This document shows, in pieces, positions 48,025 through 58,782 of a DNA stretch of 64,000 nucleotides. The DNA is taken from assembly GCA_030407005.1 (NCBI GenBank), contig JAUDYN010000008.1, forward strand, positions 2,790,001 to 2,854,000. Reading direction: 5' to 3'. This DNA comes from Desarmillaria ectypa (lineage: Eukaryota > Basidiomycota > Agaricomycetes > Agaricales > Physalacriaceae). The translations under genes were made by a program, and so were the position numbers. The notes beneath the pieces are model-generated. The model searched no databases. It worked only from the letters and a program-made list of their open reading frames with translations, and was not told the DNA's origin. Within the stretch, counting starts at the first letter, position 1. The number at the start of each line of letters is the position of its first letter.

Positions 48025-50242
48025 CCACTGAAACATGGCAGGTGAATTGGTAAGGCCAAAGAATATGACCATGGGCTCAAAGAGCCCTCAGTTAGTTCTG
48101 AACGCAGCCTTTTCTTCATCTCCATCTCTGATGCATACATTGTTGTATCCCCAATGAATGTCTAATTTAGAGAAGTACTTTGCTCTGCATAATTTGTCGA
48201 TAAGTTCAGAGATCAGGGGAAGGGGATAATGATTTTTAATCATCATTTTGTTCAGTTTACGATAGTCCTGGACTGGTCGTAGTGAACCATCCTTTTTCTT
48301 GACAAAGAAGAAAGGAGAGGTGAAAGGAGATTTTGAGAGACGAATTCATCCCAAGTCTAAGTTCTTGTCAAGAAACTTGTCAAGTTGTTCTTGCTCGTTT
48401 CAGTTGAGCAGATAGACTTTACAGTCTAGAGTGGATTTTGCATTAGGGACTAACTCGATAGCATGGTCCCAAGGCCTTTGTTCAGGTAAATTGTCAAAGC
48501 TTTCTTTTGAGAATAAATCTCTAAAGCTCTGATACTGGGGAGGCATGAGCTCCTTGAAGGTTTGTTTTGGTTTCTCAGCATTTGCTGCTGCCGCCAGTTC
48601 GTTTTCATGGTGAACTGCTCGAAGAAGGATTTCTTCTTGCATGTTGATTGCAAGAATACTTTCACCTTCTTCTAGCTCTTTGTCCCATCGGTTGTCTTTG
48701 TCTGCATTGGGTAAAGTGAAAGGGGTTTTGATGCAATGGCATTGCCCAAATGTCATGGTCCCTGCTTTCCAGTTGATGAAGGGATTGTGGCATTTGAGCC
48801 AGTTGTGGCCCAAGTATACAGTCTTGGAGCCCAAGTCATTGACTGCAAGGTCGATTCATTCACTGTGGTCTCCAATAGTCATTCGGAGTTCCACGAATTC
48901 AGTGATGTCGCCTGCCTTGTTATGAGTTCCATCTGCATTGTAGACTGGAATTGGGGCAGCAGCTTTTCGGGTGTCCAACCAATGTTGTTGGACATATGTT
49001 CAGTTGATAGAGCTGCCTGTACAGCCACTATCCAACAATGCTCTGGTTATCAATGTCTGCTTCCCTGTACAAGGAGAGAGCTGGATATCCACCAAGAAGT
49101 CTCATCCTGAGCTTTTGGTGCCACAGATATAGCACATCGGTTCATGGAGTTCGTAGAGCTGCTCACATGCAAGGCTCTCTCTGGTTCTTAAGCTCTGCAC
49201 GAGCTCATCATCTATCTCTACAAGTTGTTTGAGATGAACCCAAATGGAAAGAACTGCTTTGGCAGCTGCCAAGTTCTTGGAGCTGCGAACTGCATGCAGG
49301 GTCCAGTCGATCCCGAATGGTCTGTACCATTGGTGATCATGTGCCCCCATTTCTGGCAGGACTTTGAGTTTTGGTACCCCCTTGTTAGGCAGGATTTTGG
49401 GTTTGGTGCTTCCCGATTGGGCAAGGCTTCAAGTGTCGGGGTACTGGCTTTGGACTGGCTGGCTTGCCATAACCTAAAGGCAGTGTCGTCTTCCTCATCG
49501 GGTACTTTGACGATGGTGGTTCTACTGGTGTGCCCCCTCTTTACCACCTGGGTGCTAGTGGCTTCCCCCTGTTCTTCAGCTTTAGTTTGCTCGGGAACTT
49601 GCCAGGCCTTGGGAGGAGTCTGGTATCAGCTTGAGGCATCCAAGGTTCTGCTTCTACTAGCTGTTGCAGCAGAGTACTGAGCTTTCACGGCTGGGGTGAA
49701 TCTCATCAGCATTGCTGTCAGCTGCACTACTAGCTGGTCTCCCACCAGTCCAACTAGCATGTTGCCCTGCTCCTGACCCTGGTGAGGGGTGCTCTCCTGG
49801 TCCCCCACTGACCCTGGTGAGGCTGTTGGACTTGTCCCTCTGCTCAAGGAGGACACTGAGGTGTTCAGACTTCTGGGAGGCCTGAAGGAGTCCCGCCTAC
49901 TACCCTCTGCCCATCGCTGATTGCTCAGTGGCATATCCAGTGAGCTGAGCTCGTTGGACTTTGTGGCGGTGCCAGCACCACCTGGCAAGTCCTGCACCTC
50001 ATTGGGGGCTTGGGATTTACTACAGATACTCATGTCAGCTTCTTGAAGGAGGATGATGTACCTGTTTGTTGTTGATTCTTTGGTTGTCTTCAGCTTTGGG
50101 GTCTGTGAAGTCATAGAATATATATTTGTGTTTTCATATGATTGTCTATGTTTATAGTAATTAGTCTGACCTGTGGAAACCAAGGACTCACCTTGAGACT
50201 TGGTCGAGCAAGGGGAATCAAACCCTTGTCGACCTAGTCTTT
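48025..50242 (-). pseudogene. A1 pol (protease region and truncated reverse transcriptase)
   Basis: From the frameshift site the -1 frame reads KRLGRQGFDSPCSTKSQG then MTSQTPKLKTTKESTTNRYI, a Ser/Gly-rich linker, the protease region and, in a shifted frame, GSKTVYLGHNWLKCHNPFIN and PWDHAIELVPNAKSTLDCKV. The RT start follows ([60 protein letters not shown]). Stops and at least one indel (49.2-48.8 kb) disable it, and it ends at the LTR-B junction before the YxDD box. Confidence 0.8.
50196..50242 (-). promoter_or_regulatory. candidate -1 ribosomal frameshift site of A1
   Basis: Element sense: GCA AAA GAC TAG, then a strong hairpin. Arms AGACTAGGTCGACAAGGG (50,240-50,223) and CCCTTGCTCGACCAAGTCT (50,214-50,196) pair around an 8-nt loop, with one bulge and one mismatch; the inner stem starts 6 nt after the AAA codon. 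Slipping one base back on A-AAA-G opens the pol frame without a stop. Conserved in A2. Confidence 0.6.
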
Positions 50243-52561
50243 TGCTTCTTTGATCTTGGTCGTGATTGGCACCACTTCATTAGTGGGCCCCAGGGATCGA
50301 ACATCCCTCAACTCTTTTCTCTTGGGACAATCTCTGCTCAGGTGACCTTTCTCATCACACCTGAAGCATCTTCCTTCAGCTCTTTGCTGATTGATGTCCA
50401 TGGGCTTCCCCACCCCTCTGTACATCATCCACTGACCAGTCCCAGCATCCTGACTAACTTCTGTGGTGGCAGTCGGCTTTGGGGCCAAGGAACTTGTTGC
50501 CCCAGTGGCGGCTTTGCCGCTGGGCTGCTGTTGGTGTTGGGGATAGGAGTCCTTCTTCTGTCCATCCCTGGGCGCGCCAGTGGTCTGGTCGAAGACCCAT
50601 TTCTGCTGCCTTTTCTCATACATGTGCAAGATGCACTCCTTCCATTCCAGGTATGAGCATGGAATATTGACACCCATGTTGGAGATGAAGGTGGTATAGG
50701 AGCTTGGAACTCCTAGTCGTACCACCTTCACCATGGTGCCGCACTCTGCCTCATCAGTTCATCAGCCTGCTAGCTTTGCTTCTTCTTCCAACTTCTGGAA
50801 GTAATGGGAGGCAGGCTGCACTCCCATTCAAAGGTCAAACATCTGCTTCTTGTGGACTTCTTTGATTGTGGGGTCTCGGAATTGATGCGAGACCATGTCA
50901 ATGAAGTTGGCCCAGTCAGGATAATGGAAGTGGGTGGCGGTCCCATTGTAGATGTTGCCGACCCAGAATTTGGGTCTCTTATAGACCCACCAGTCTTTGG
51001 TGGCTCCCTCAAAATGGGAAGTCGCGAATAGTACCAAGTGCAACAGCACCTGGAAATAATGTCGGAACACCTTGAAGTAGGTGATGCAATCACCAATGAA
51101 GCATTCAATATTGTCATGGTCCCCCTTGAATGGGGAGGGGACCTTGACAAGAGTTGGTTTGATGCCCAGATAAGGGGCATTGGCAGTGGCATTTCCGACG
51201 GGGTTGGGGATAGGGTTGGGAGGACCCTTGCTGGGGGACAGTCTTGAGATCGAGTAACAATCTGGCCTAGGACCTGGGTAGCCTCTTGGCAGCTCCAAGG
51301 GTCTGCCCCTGTCAGGCTCCTTCCCCTCGTCTTGGTCGTGGAGGTAATCTGTCATCATCCTCTGGGCAGATTCCTCCCTTTCTAGCTCTTCTCGCATCTC
51401 CATGATGCACTTTTCCTTCTTGGCCAGCATGGTTTTCATCTGCTGGTGAATTTCTTCCACCATTGCTGAGGTTCTTGATGCCCCTGCAGTGGCAGTTCCT
51501 GCAGGGACATTTTCAGCTTTCATATCTTCTCCCGCCCCTGCAAAGAGAAGACTGTGACCCTGATAGAGGTGGTAGCCTTGGTGACATGCCTGATGATGCG
51601 GGGGCAAGTTGGGTAGTGGTCATGGGTTTGTGACCAGGGTATCTGGAGGGTAATCTGGAAATGTCTTGTATTGGGGCTGGTGGTATTCCAGCCCACTGTA
51701 ATAACCTGTATCATAGGTTAACATATCATACTGGGGCCTTTGCCCCCATCTACTCCTCTCTTGCAACCTCCAGTCACCATAAGTGTCATAGGGTCTGTTC
51801 CAGGTCCCTCTGTTCCTCCTTGTCTCTGGCTCGAAGCCCTGGAAATATATCCCCAGCAGAGGGGTGGAATATACTTCAGTCCCAGTTTGCACATATCCAG
51901 GTGTGAATGACAGTGGCTGTGTCTGGACCCCGAATGGGGTCTCCTCAGTTGAGTGCCAGCCACTCATCCATTTCAGGTCTGGGATCATCCCAGAGATCTC
52001 TTGATTTGACATCCCTTCATCGAACTTCCCAGGCTGCAGTCCTGAAGGGACCAAATAGCCTTTGATCAACCTCGGAGAGGTCAGGCCAAATGTAGTCCCC
52101 CCCATTTGGGTTGAAGGGGTCGTTGGGGACACTGGGAGTGGCTGGGGCCAGGGCATCGAGCTCCCCATCAGACTTGTCAGAGAGCTCAATGATGGGGAGG
52201 GAGGAGGTTGAATTGGTCTCTCCTCAGGGCCAGTTTTCATGGCCCCAGGGGCCATATGGGTGGTTTCAATCCATGCTGAGATCGTTGGGGTGTTGGGGTC
52301 CATGATAGGACCCATTGTCACTGTTGGGGGAGGGGGAGCAAGATCATATGCACCAGTGTTGCTTGTGGAGGGCGGGGGTTGAGGGACAAGTGGGAGGGCC
52401 AGAGTATGGGGGTGGGGTGTTGTCATCCTGAGCCCAAATGTCCCATGCATATTCCTGGGTAGGGGTGGTGGTGGGTTGTTCCATCCGATACCAGAGTAGA
52501 ACTGCCTGCACATTATGGATGCAGGCAGAGGAGGGCCCAGGAGTTGAGGGCCTCTCATCAT
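50234..52561 (-). pseudogene. A1 gag
   Basis: One reading frame of about 775 codons, broken only by two TGA codons (51,622-51,620 and 50,830-50,828) that fit CGA-to-TGA decay. The proline-rich N-terminal part is followed by a coiled-coil-like stretch (KTMLAKKEKCIMEMREELER) and the capsid-like core (PSPFKGDHDNIECFIGDCIT, WVYKRPKFWVGNIYNG). The C-terminal zinc knuckle is RCFRCDEKGHLSRDCPKRKE (CX2CX4HX4C). The TAG at 50,236-50,234 lies inside a hairpin. The upstream start codon is uncertain. Confidence 0.78.
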
Positions 52562-52907
52562 TGGTGGTCCCCTCAGAGGAGGACATGATTGTGAAGTGGG
52601 CCCAGGGATGGACGAGTAGTATCGTCATTTGTCATCCCAATTGGGCAGGGGGTAACTCCTGGGGAAGGTCATTCTCTGGGTGTTGGGGCAGTCAGGGTGG
52701 TAGATCTGGTCAACGAACTCTTCTTTGTTGGAGAAGAGCTCAAATTTCTTTCTCATATATTAAAACAGTGAGGACTGTGAAGAAAGTCAAAAGGATGGCA
52801 CCACCAATTGCAATGCTGAGAGAGATGGTTCTTGGTTCGTTTCGGTTCTCCTCATTGGTCATGAGAAGATGCTTCTTTACAGCTAGCATTAGAAGAAGCA
52901 GGAGGGA

Positions 52908-52920
52908 ATCTTTCAACTAA
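52908..52920 (-). other. self-priming primer-binding site of A1
   Basis: Immediately after the 5' LTR the element-sense sequence is TTAGTTGAAAGAT, the exact reverse complement of ATCTTTCAACTAA inside the LTR (53,069-53,057). No match to a tRNA 3' end is apparent. Same arrangement as in Tf1, where the RNA 5' end primes minus-strand synthesis. Confidence 0.75.
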
Positions 52921-53336
52921 TGTTAGGGACTGACTTAGTCACATGACTTGGGACATCAGCTGTTCTCTAGGGGCTGTTACGCATTCGAACAATTACCCAA
53001 ATAGAGAGTTAAGCATAGTCTTTAGTGTGTGAGAGTAAGTAGTATATGATTAAAGTTTAGTTGAAAGATAGAGTACAATGGTCAAGTTTACTCTACTTAT
53101 ATACTGTTTTTATGGTGATATATATAACTGAAACAGTAAAGTCCATGCATGAACAGTGTCAAAGGGAAGTGGTCTGAAAGGATCATTGGTCCAACAAGAA
53201 ATGTCTGGGGTGACAGGTTGTGAGAATGAGGGTGTATGTCAGTGAGAGGATCGATACGAGTCAGATATGATGGTTGATTGGATGGATGAGTCATTGGTAT
53301 GACTCAAATAAGATTAGATAATGGAAAAATCATAAC
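52921..53336 (-). repeat. LTR-A of element A1 (5' LTR)
   Basis: 416 bp; the plus strand reads TGTTAGGGACTGAC to ATCATAACA. In element sense it holds a TATATAAG box (53,103-53,096) and, 34 nt further, the predicted RNA start ATCTTTCAACTAA (53,069-53,057). It abuts LTR-B at 53,337. Confidence 0.85.
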
Positions 53337-54333
53337 ACTTGACTAGTCGCACTCTTGGCCTAAGAATAAACTATAACTCTGAGAACTTTGCTTGAACTAA
53401 CTTCAAAACACTCTGGACCTTTGCAGGACACAACAGTGACTCTAATGGACTTCAATTCAATGCAATACTATGGGTGACTTAGCAACTATTAATCACTTCA
53501 TCGAGATTAAGCACAAAAGCCTTTAATTGGGGACACCAGTTACTACCAGTGAGGGCTCAACTGTGGGGATGGCTTGCCTGCCTTGCACAAGTGCCCATCC
53601 CACTACTTATATACTACTGAGGCAGAACTATAAATATCATCTGGCTATAGGGTATATTGGTAAGGATTTCTTGGCTAGTCACGAATAATGGTGAATAATC
53701 ACACAATAGTCGGTCTAGTCTGTTTTCTTTTCAAATATTCGGTCTAGAGACTCCACAGTTGGTCTTTCTGCACCCTTGGCACAACTACATGCCCTAGTAA
53801 CGCGGTTATATGAATATCCGGATATTGGTACCTGTAACAGCTATCCGATCATGATCAAGGGTGCAGTCCAGCTCCACTAGCATCGATCATAAGAGATCTA
53901 TATTGAAATAGTCGGATCTGGGCTCAAGGTTAATCCATTCCTAATTTATTTCTAAGTCCTGTTTCAAGATTGCCATGTGACTAGTTATCCTGACTTAGGT
54001 GTTTATGCCCAGTCTGGGCTGCTAGTGACAGAACTTGATGAGATCTGTGTACTCTGCTCCTGGTTTTGGTGTGCTAGTAGCATCCTTCATTTGCTAGTGG
54101 CTGTATTTCACTTAGTCCTGCTAGCATTCGAGTTACTAGTCTGGCCAGCTGGTAGATTTAACCCTCTAATGGTGTTGCATCTAAGTCCTGGCTCTACCAG
54201 TTGCTTACTGCTTTTAACTATCAGCTCAAAGCCTCAGCTATAGTCCTCTATGTATCACTAGTATAGGATAGATGTGCAATAGTATTGTTACAAAATCGCA
54301 AAATCTAGGTGTGAATGCGTAGATGGCATATCA
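53337..54333 (+). repeat. LTR-B copy 3 (3' part)
   Basis: Reads CTTGACTAGTCGCACTCTTGG to GGCATATCA; the first third of the repeat is missing where it meets A1's LTR. Almost identical to the reverse complement of 46,008-47,006 (for example only a C/T change in the terminal CGTC/CATC). Its 3' end interrupts A2's integrase. Confidence 0.72.
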
Positions 54334-57300
54334 GCAGTAGCTTTAACTTGTATGCTGCTGCTCCCAATTTTTCGATGATTTCAAATGGTCCTGTTCGTTT
54401 GTCATCGAGCTTTCTTTTTGGTCGGGGGAGATGCAGGTTGGTAGTGTCGAGCCATACCTTATCTCTGATTCTGTATTCCCGTGGGGATTGTTTTCTTTTG
54501 TCATATTGTGCCTTCATTTGCGTCGCTGCTTTCTCTAAGGCATCATGGACCTCCTTATGGACCTTGGCCATAGTTTTGGTGAAGTCGACTGCTGCGGGGT
54601 TGGCAAAGCTGGTTTTCTGAATCAACTCCGGAATGAGTCGGGGGTTTCGTCCATACAGGGCCATGAATGGGCTTTTGCCCATAGCTGAGTGAATTCGGTT
54701 GTTGTGGGTGAATTCTGCGAGTGGTAGCCATGCTACCCAATCGGTCTGTCAGTGGTTGACAAAGATACGGAGGTATTTTTCGACCTCCTGCTTGACTCTC
54801 TCTGTCTGTCTGTCTGTCTGTGGATGATACACCATTGAGGTGTTCTGCATGATGTCTAACATTTGATATAGTTCCTTCATGAATGTGGAGACAAATTGAG
54901 GTCCTCGGTCAGAGATGACTACTTGCAGCATGCCATGTTTCACGTATACGTGATTGCAAAGTATTAATGCCCATCCTTCGGTGGATAACTCCTCATTACA
55001 TGGAATGAGGATGATGTTCTTTGAAAAACGATCTACGATGACTAGTAGAGCATTGTGTCCTTCTGACTCTGGTAGTCCTGTTACCATGTTGACCGAGATA
55101 TGGGTCCATGGAGTGTCAGGTACTGTGTTGGGATGAAGAGGCACAGCCTTGGCCTGCATATCACTCTTCGTTCTCTGACAAGTCTCGCATCCTTTGATGT
55201 AAGACTCAACATCCTTCTTCATCTTCGGCCACCAATACTCGCGAAGAACGAGTTCTTTGGTCTTGGCGATTCCTGGATGTCCGGTGGTGATATGATCATG
55301 GAATTGTGCAATGATCTCACCATGTAGAATAGAGTCATTGGGAATATAGACTTGTCCATTGTACCACAGGATTTCATCTTCCTGGGTGATTCCCCATTCG
55401 TGGTTGAGGGATTTCTCAATCCCATGGTCCCACTGGTCCTTCTGTTTCATTGCGTCTCTTATACGTGTGAGTCATTCCTCTATGGTGGGCAATATCAATG
55501 CCCAGAAGTGCTTGGGGGAGAGGACAATCACGTCCTGATTGTCTTCTTTTCCTTGATCATGATCATCCCGTCTGCTGAGAAGATCAGCCTTCTGATTTGC
55601 GGTTCCAGCTTTGTGTTGAAGGACAAAGTGGTATTCCACTAACTCGGTGACCCACCAAGCTTGTCGGCAGTTCAACTTCTGGGGTTTCTGGAAATACTGG
55701 AGGTTTTGATGATCTGTCCAGATTTCGACGGTCTCTTTGGCACCCATGAGATAATGGCGCCACTCTTCTAGCGCTAGCATGATTGCTAGTAGTTCCTTGT
55801 CATAGATCTCATAGTTACGCTTGGTGATGGTGAGCGCTTTTGACATAAAGGCGACTGGTCTCCATTTGCCTTCCTTTTCTTGACTTAGGACAGCGCCAAT
55901 GGCTCCATCACTAGCGTCGGCTTCGACTCGGAACTTTCCATCATCTGAGGGAATCATAAGAACTACGTTTGTTGTCATCAACTTCTTGAGTTGATTAAAC
56001 GCTTGTTCCTGTTCTAATCCCCACATCCAGTCTACCTTTCTGGTTAACTGAGTAAGGGGACATACTATCTTGGAGTAATCCTTGATGAACTTCCAGTAGA
56101 AGTTCGTGAATCCTAAGAAGGACTGTAATTCCTTCTTTTTTGTCAGGATAGGCCATTCTGCTATGCCCGCAATTTTGATTGGGTCCATGCGAATGGCATT
56201 TTCGCTGATGATAACTCCTAAGTATTCAGTCTCAAGCACTTCAAACTTGCATTTCTCGGCTTTAAGGAACAGTTTGTTCTCTCAGAGACATTGGAGTACT
56301 TGTTGGACTATGTCTCGATGTTCAGACAAGGATTTTGTGAATATGAGTATATCGTTGAGGTAAATGGTGACTTTTCCTCCAGCAATCAAATCCTTGAATA
56401 TGTCGTTCATCATCCACTGGAACATGGCTGGTGAGTTCATAAGTCTGAAGAACATAACTGTAGGCTTGAAGAGTCCTCAATTAGTTCTAAATGCAGCTTT
56501 TTCTTCATCCCCATCTCGAATACGGACATTGTTGTATCCCCATCGGACGTCCAGCTTGGAGAAGTACTTGGCTCCACGTAGTTTGTCAATTAGCTCAGAA
56601 ATGAGCAGAAGGGGATAATGATTCTTGATCATCATTTCATTCAGTTTTCGATAATCCTGAACTGGTTGTAGGGAACCATCCTTTTTCTTGACAAAGAAGA
56701 AAGGGGATGTGAAGGGAGATTTTGAGGGACGAATACATCCTGAGTCTAAGTTCTCATCTAAGAACTTGTCCAGTTGTTCTTGCTCATTTCTGTTGAGCGG
56801 ATACACCTTGCAATCCAAGGTAGATTTCATGTTGGGGACCAATTCGATTGTGTGGTCCCAGGGTCTTTTTTCAGGTAACTTGTCAAAACTTTCTTTGGAG
56901 AACAGGTCTCTAAAGCTTTGATACTGAGGAGGCACGAGCTCCTCGAATGTCTGCTTTGGTTTTTCAGCATTGGCAGCAGCCGCCAGCTCATTTGCATGAT
57001 GGATGGCATGAAGGATTATTTCTTCTTGCATATTGATCACAAGAATACTTTCTCCTTCCTCAAGCTCTTCATCCCATCAATCCTCTTCATCTGCATTGGG
57101 TAACATGAAGTGATTCTGAATGCAATGACATTGTCCAAATGTCAAGGTTCCTGCCTTCCAGTTAACGAAAGGGTTGTGGCGTTTGAGCCAGTCATGGCCC
57201 AAGTACACAGTCTTGGAGCCTAAATCAGTGACTGCTAGGTCAATTCATTCACTGTGTCCTCCAATGGTCATTCGGAGTTCTATGAATTCAGTAATGTCCC

Positions 57301-58782
57301 CTGCCTTGTTGCGCATTCCATTGGCATTGTAGACCAGTATAGGGGCTGCGGCCTTCCTGGTGTCCAGCTGGTGTTGTTGGACATAAGTTCAATTGATAGA
57401 GCTGCCTGTGCAACCACTATCCAACAACACTCGGGTTGTCAAAGTCTGTTTCCTGGTACATGGGGAAAGTTGGATATCCACCAAGAAGTCCCATCCAGAA
57501 CTCTTGGTACCTCAGATATAGCGAATTGGTTCATGTAATTCATAGAGCTGTTCTCGGGCTATACTCCCTCCCATTCTGAGGTTTTGAATAAGTTCCTCAT
57601 TGATTTCTCCAAGTCATTTGGGATGTACCCAAATGGAGAGAACTGCTTTGATGATTGCCAGATTCTTGGAGTCACGAACTGTGTGCAACATCCAGTCGAT
57701 TCCAAAGGGTCTGAGCCATTGGTAATCGTTCTGCTCCCCCATGCATTTGGAAGACTTGTCTTGCTTCCCCATGTGTTCGGAAGCATCTGATACCCCCTTG
57801 TTAGGATAGGTGTCGGGTTTGATGCTTCCCCTTGCATTTGGAAGGTCAATGGTCTGTGGTTCCAGTGTTCTGGATATTGGGGTACTGGCTTTGGATTGGC
57901 TGACTTGCCACATCCTAAAAGCCATATCATCTTCTTCGTCTGGTACTTCGATGATAGTAGTTCTGTTGGAATGCCCCCTTTCTACCACCTGGGTGCTAGC
58001 AGGTTCCTGTCCCTGTCAGGGTACAGCCGCTGATGGGAATTTGTCAGCCAGCTTGCCTTCATATCCCTGGTCAGTACCTCTGCATTCTCCGGCTGGCACC
58101 ACCTTCAACAGAGTTTGAATTTCCTTGGTCATTGACTCCCAGCTGGTGCTACCATCACACCCATTGTTTGGGTACATCTGCCCCCTTTCTATCGCCTGGG
58201 CACTAGCAACTCCCTTCCTTTCGGCTTTGATCCTGTGACTTACTGGTCCAGTTTGGTACTCAGCTTCGTCAAGTTTTCCACTCCCTGGACCAGTTTGTCT
58301 GGGGCGTCAGTCCTGGCCTTGGTTAGAGACACTGTCCTGATCCTCCACCGACCCTGGTGGAACTGGTGAGCTTGCCCCACTGCTCGAGGCAGGTACTGGG
58401 ATGGTCGGACTTCTGGGAGGCCCAAAGGAGTCCCACCTACTGGTCCCTGCTCATTGCTGTGTGCTCAGCAGCATATCCAGTGAGCTCTGCTCATTGGACT
58501 TTGTTGCGGTGCCAACACCACTTGGCAAGTCCCGCTCCAGTTCATTGGAGGCTCGGGAATTGTCACTACAGATACTTGTGTCAGCGTCTTCTAGAAGGAT
58601 GATGTACCTGTTTGTTTTTGTTGATTCTTGTTTGGTCTTTGGCTTCTGTGAAGTCATGGATATATTCTTTTTCATATGTAATAGTCTGTTTTCATAATAA
58701 TCAGTCTGACCTGCAGAAACTGAGGACACACCTTGAGACTTGGGTGAGCAAGGGGAATTGAGCCCTTGACGCCCTACTCTTT
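54334..58782 (-). pseudogene. A2 pol: protease, reverse transcriptase, RNase H, integrase
   Basis: One frame throughout. Linker MTSQKPKTKQESTKTNRYII; protease region around 57.9-57.1 kb; RT with [60 protein letters not shown] and catalytic box TIYLNDILIF, where YLDD is expected. RNase H has FRVEADASDGAIGAVLSQEK and EIWTDHQNLQYFQKPQK. Integrase has HDHITTGHPG and CETCQRTK (HHCC), HISVNMVTGLPESEGHN (Asp to Asn), VVISDRGPQFVSTFMKELYQ and HPQTDRQTERVKQEVEKY. It then reads GKSPFMALYGRNPRLIPELI and KLDDKRTGPFEIIEKLGAAA, and stops at the LTR-B junction. The Asn changes at two catalytic Asp positions are G-to-A changes, so it is inactive. Confidence 0.9.
58736..58782 (-). promoter_or_regulatory. candidate -1 ribosomal frameshift site of A2
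   Basis: Element sense GTA AAA GAG TAG followed by a hairpin with stem CAAGGG/CCCTTG around an 8-nt loop (CTCAATTC), flanked by partly paired GGGCGT and GCTCACCC. Position relative to the TAG and A-AAA-G matches A1, and the -1 frame is open from here into pol. The outer stem is weaker than in A1. Confidence 0.58.

Larger units (their letters stand above)
48025..53336 (-). mobile_element. element A1: 5' part of a Tf1/sushi-like Ty3/gypsy retrotransposon
   Basis: In minus-strand sense: 5' LTR (53,336-52,921), self-priming site, gag, -1 frameshift site, protease region and reverse transcriptase start. The element is cut within RT (near the QWMMND block of A2) by LTR-B at 48,024. CpG content is reduced but not lost. 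The same family as A2 by gene order and sequence, yet clearly diverged from it. Confidence 0.88.

Noticed and set aside
48736..49680. Long plus-strand ORFs across 48.7-53 kb and 57-61 kb
   Set aside because: They are antisense shadows of the minus-strand gag and pol frames, whose domains are clear.
50196..50240. tRNA-like T-arm (GGGTTTGATTCCCC) on the minus strand
   Set aside because: No acceptor, D or anticodon arms surround it; the stem spans the gag stop and is better explained as a recoding hairpin.
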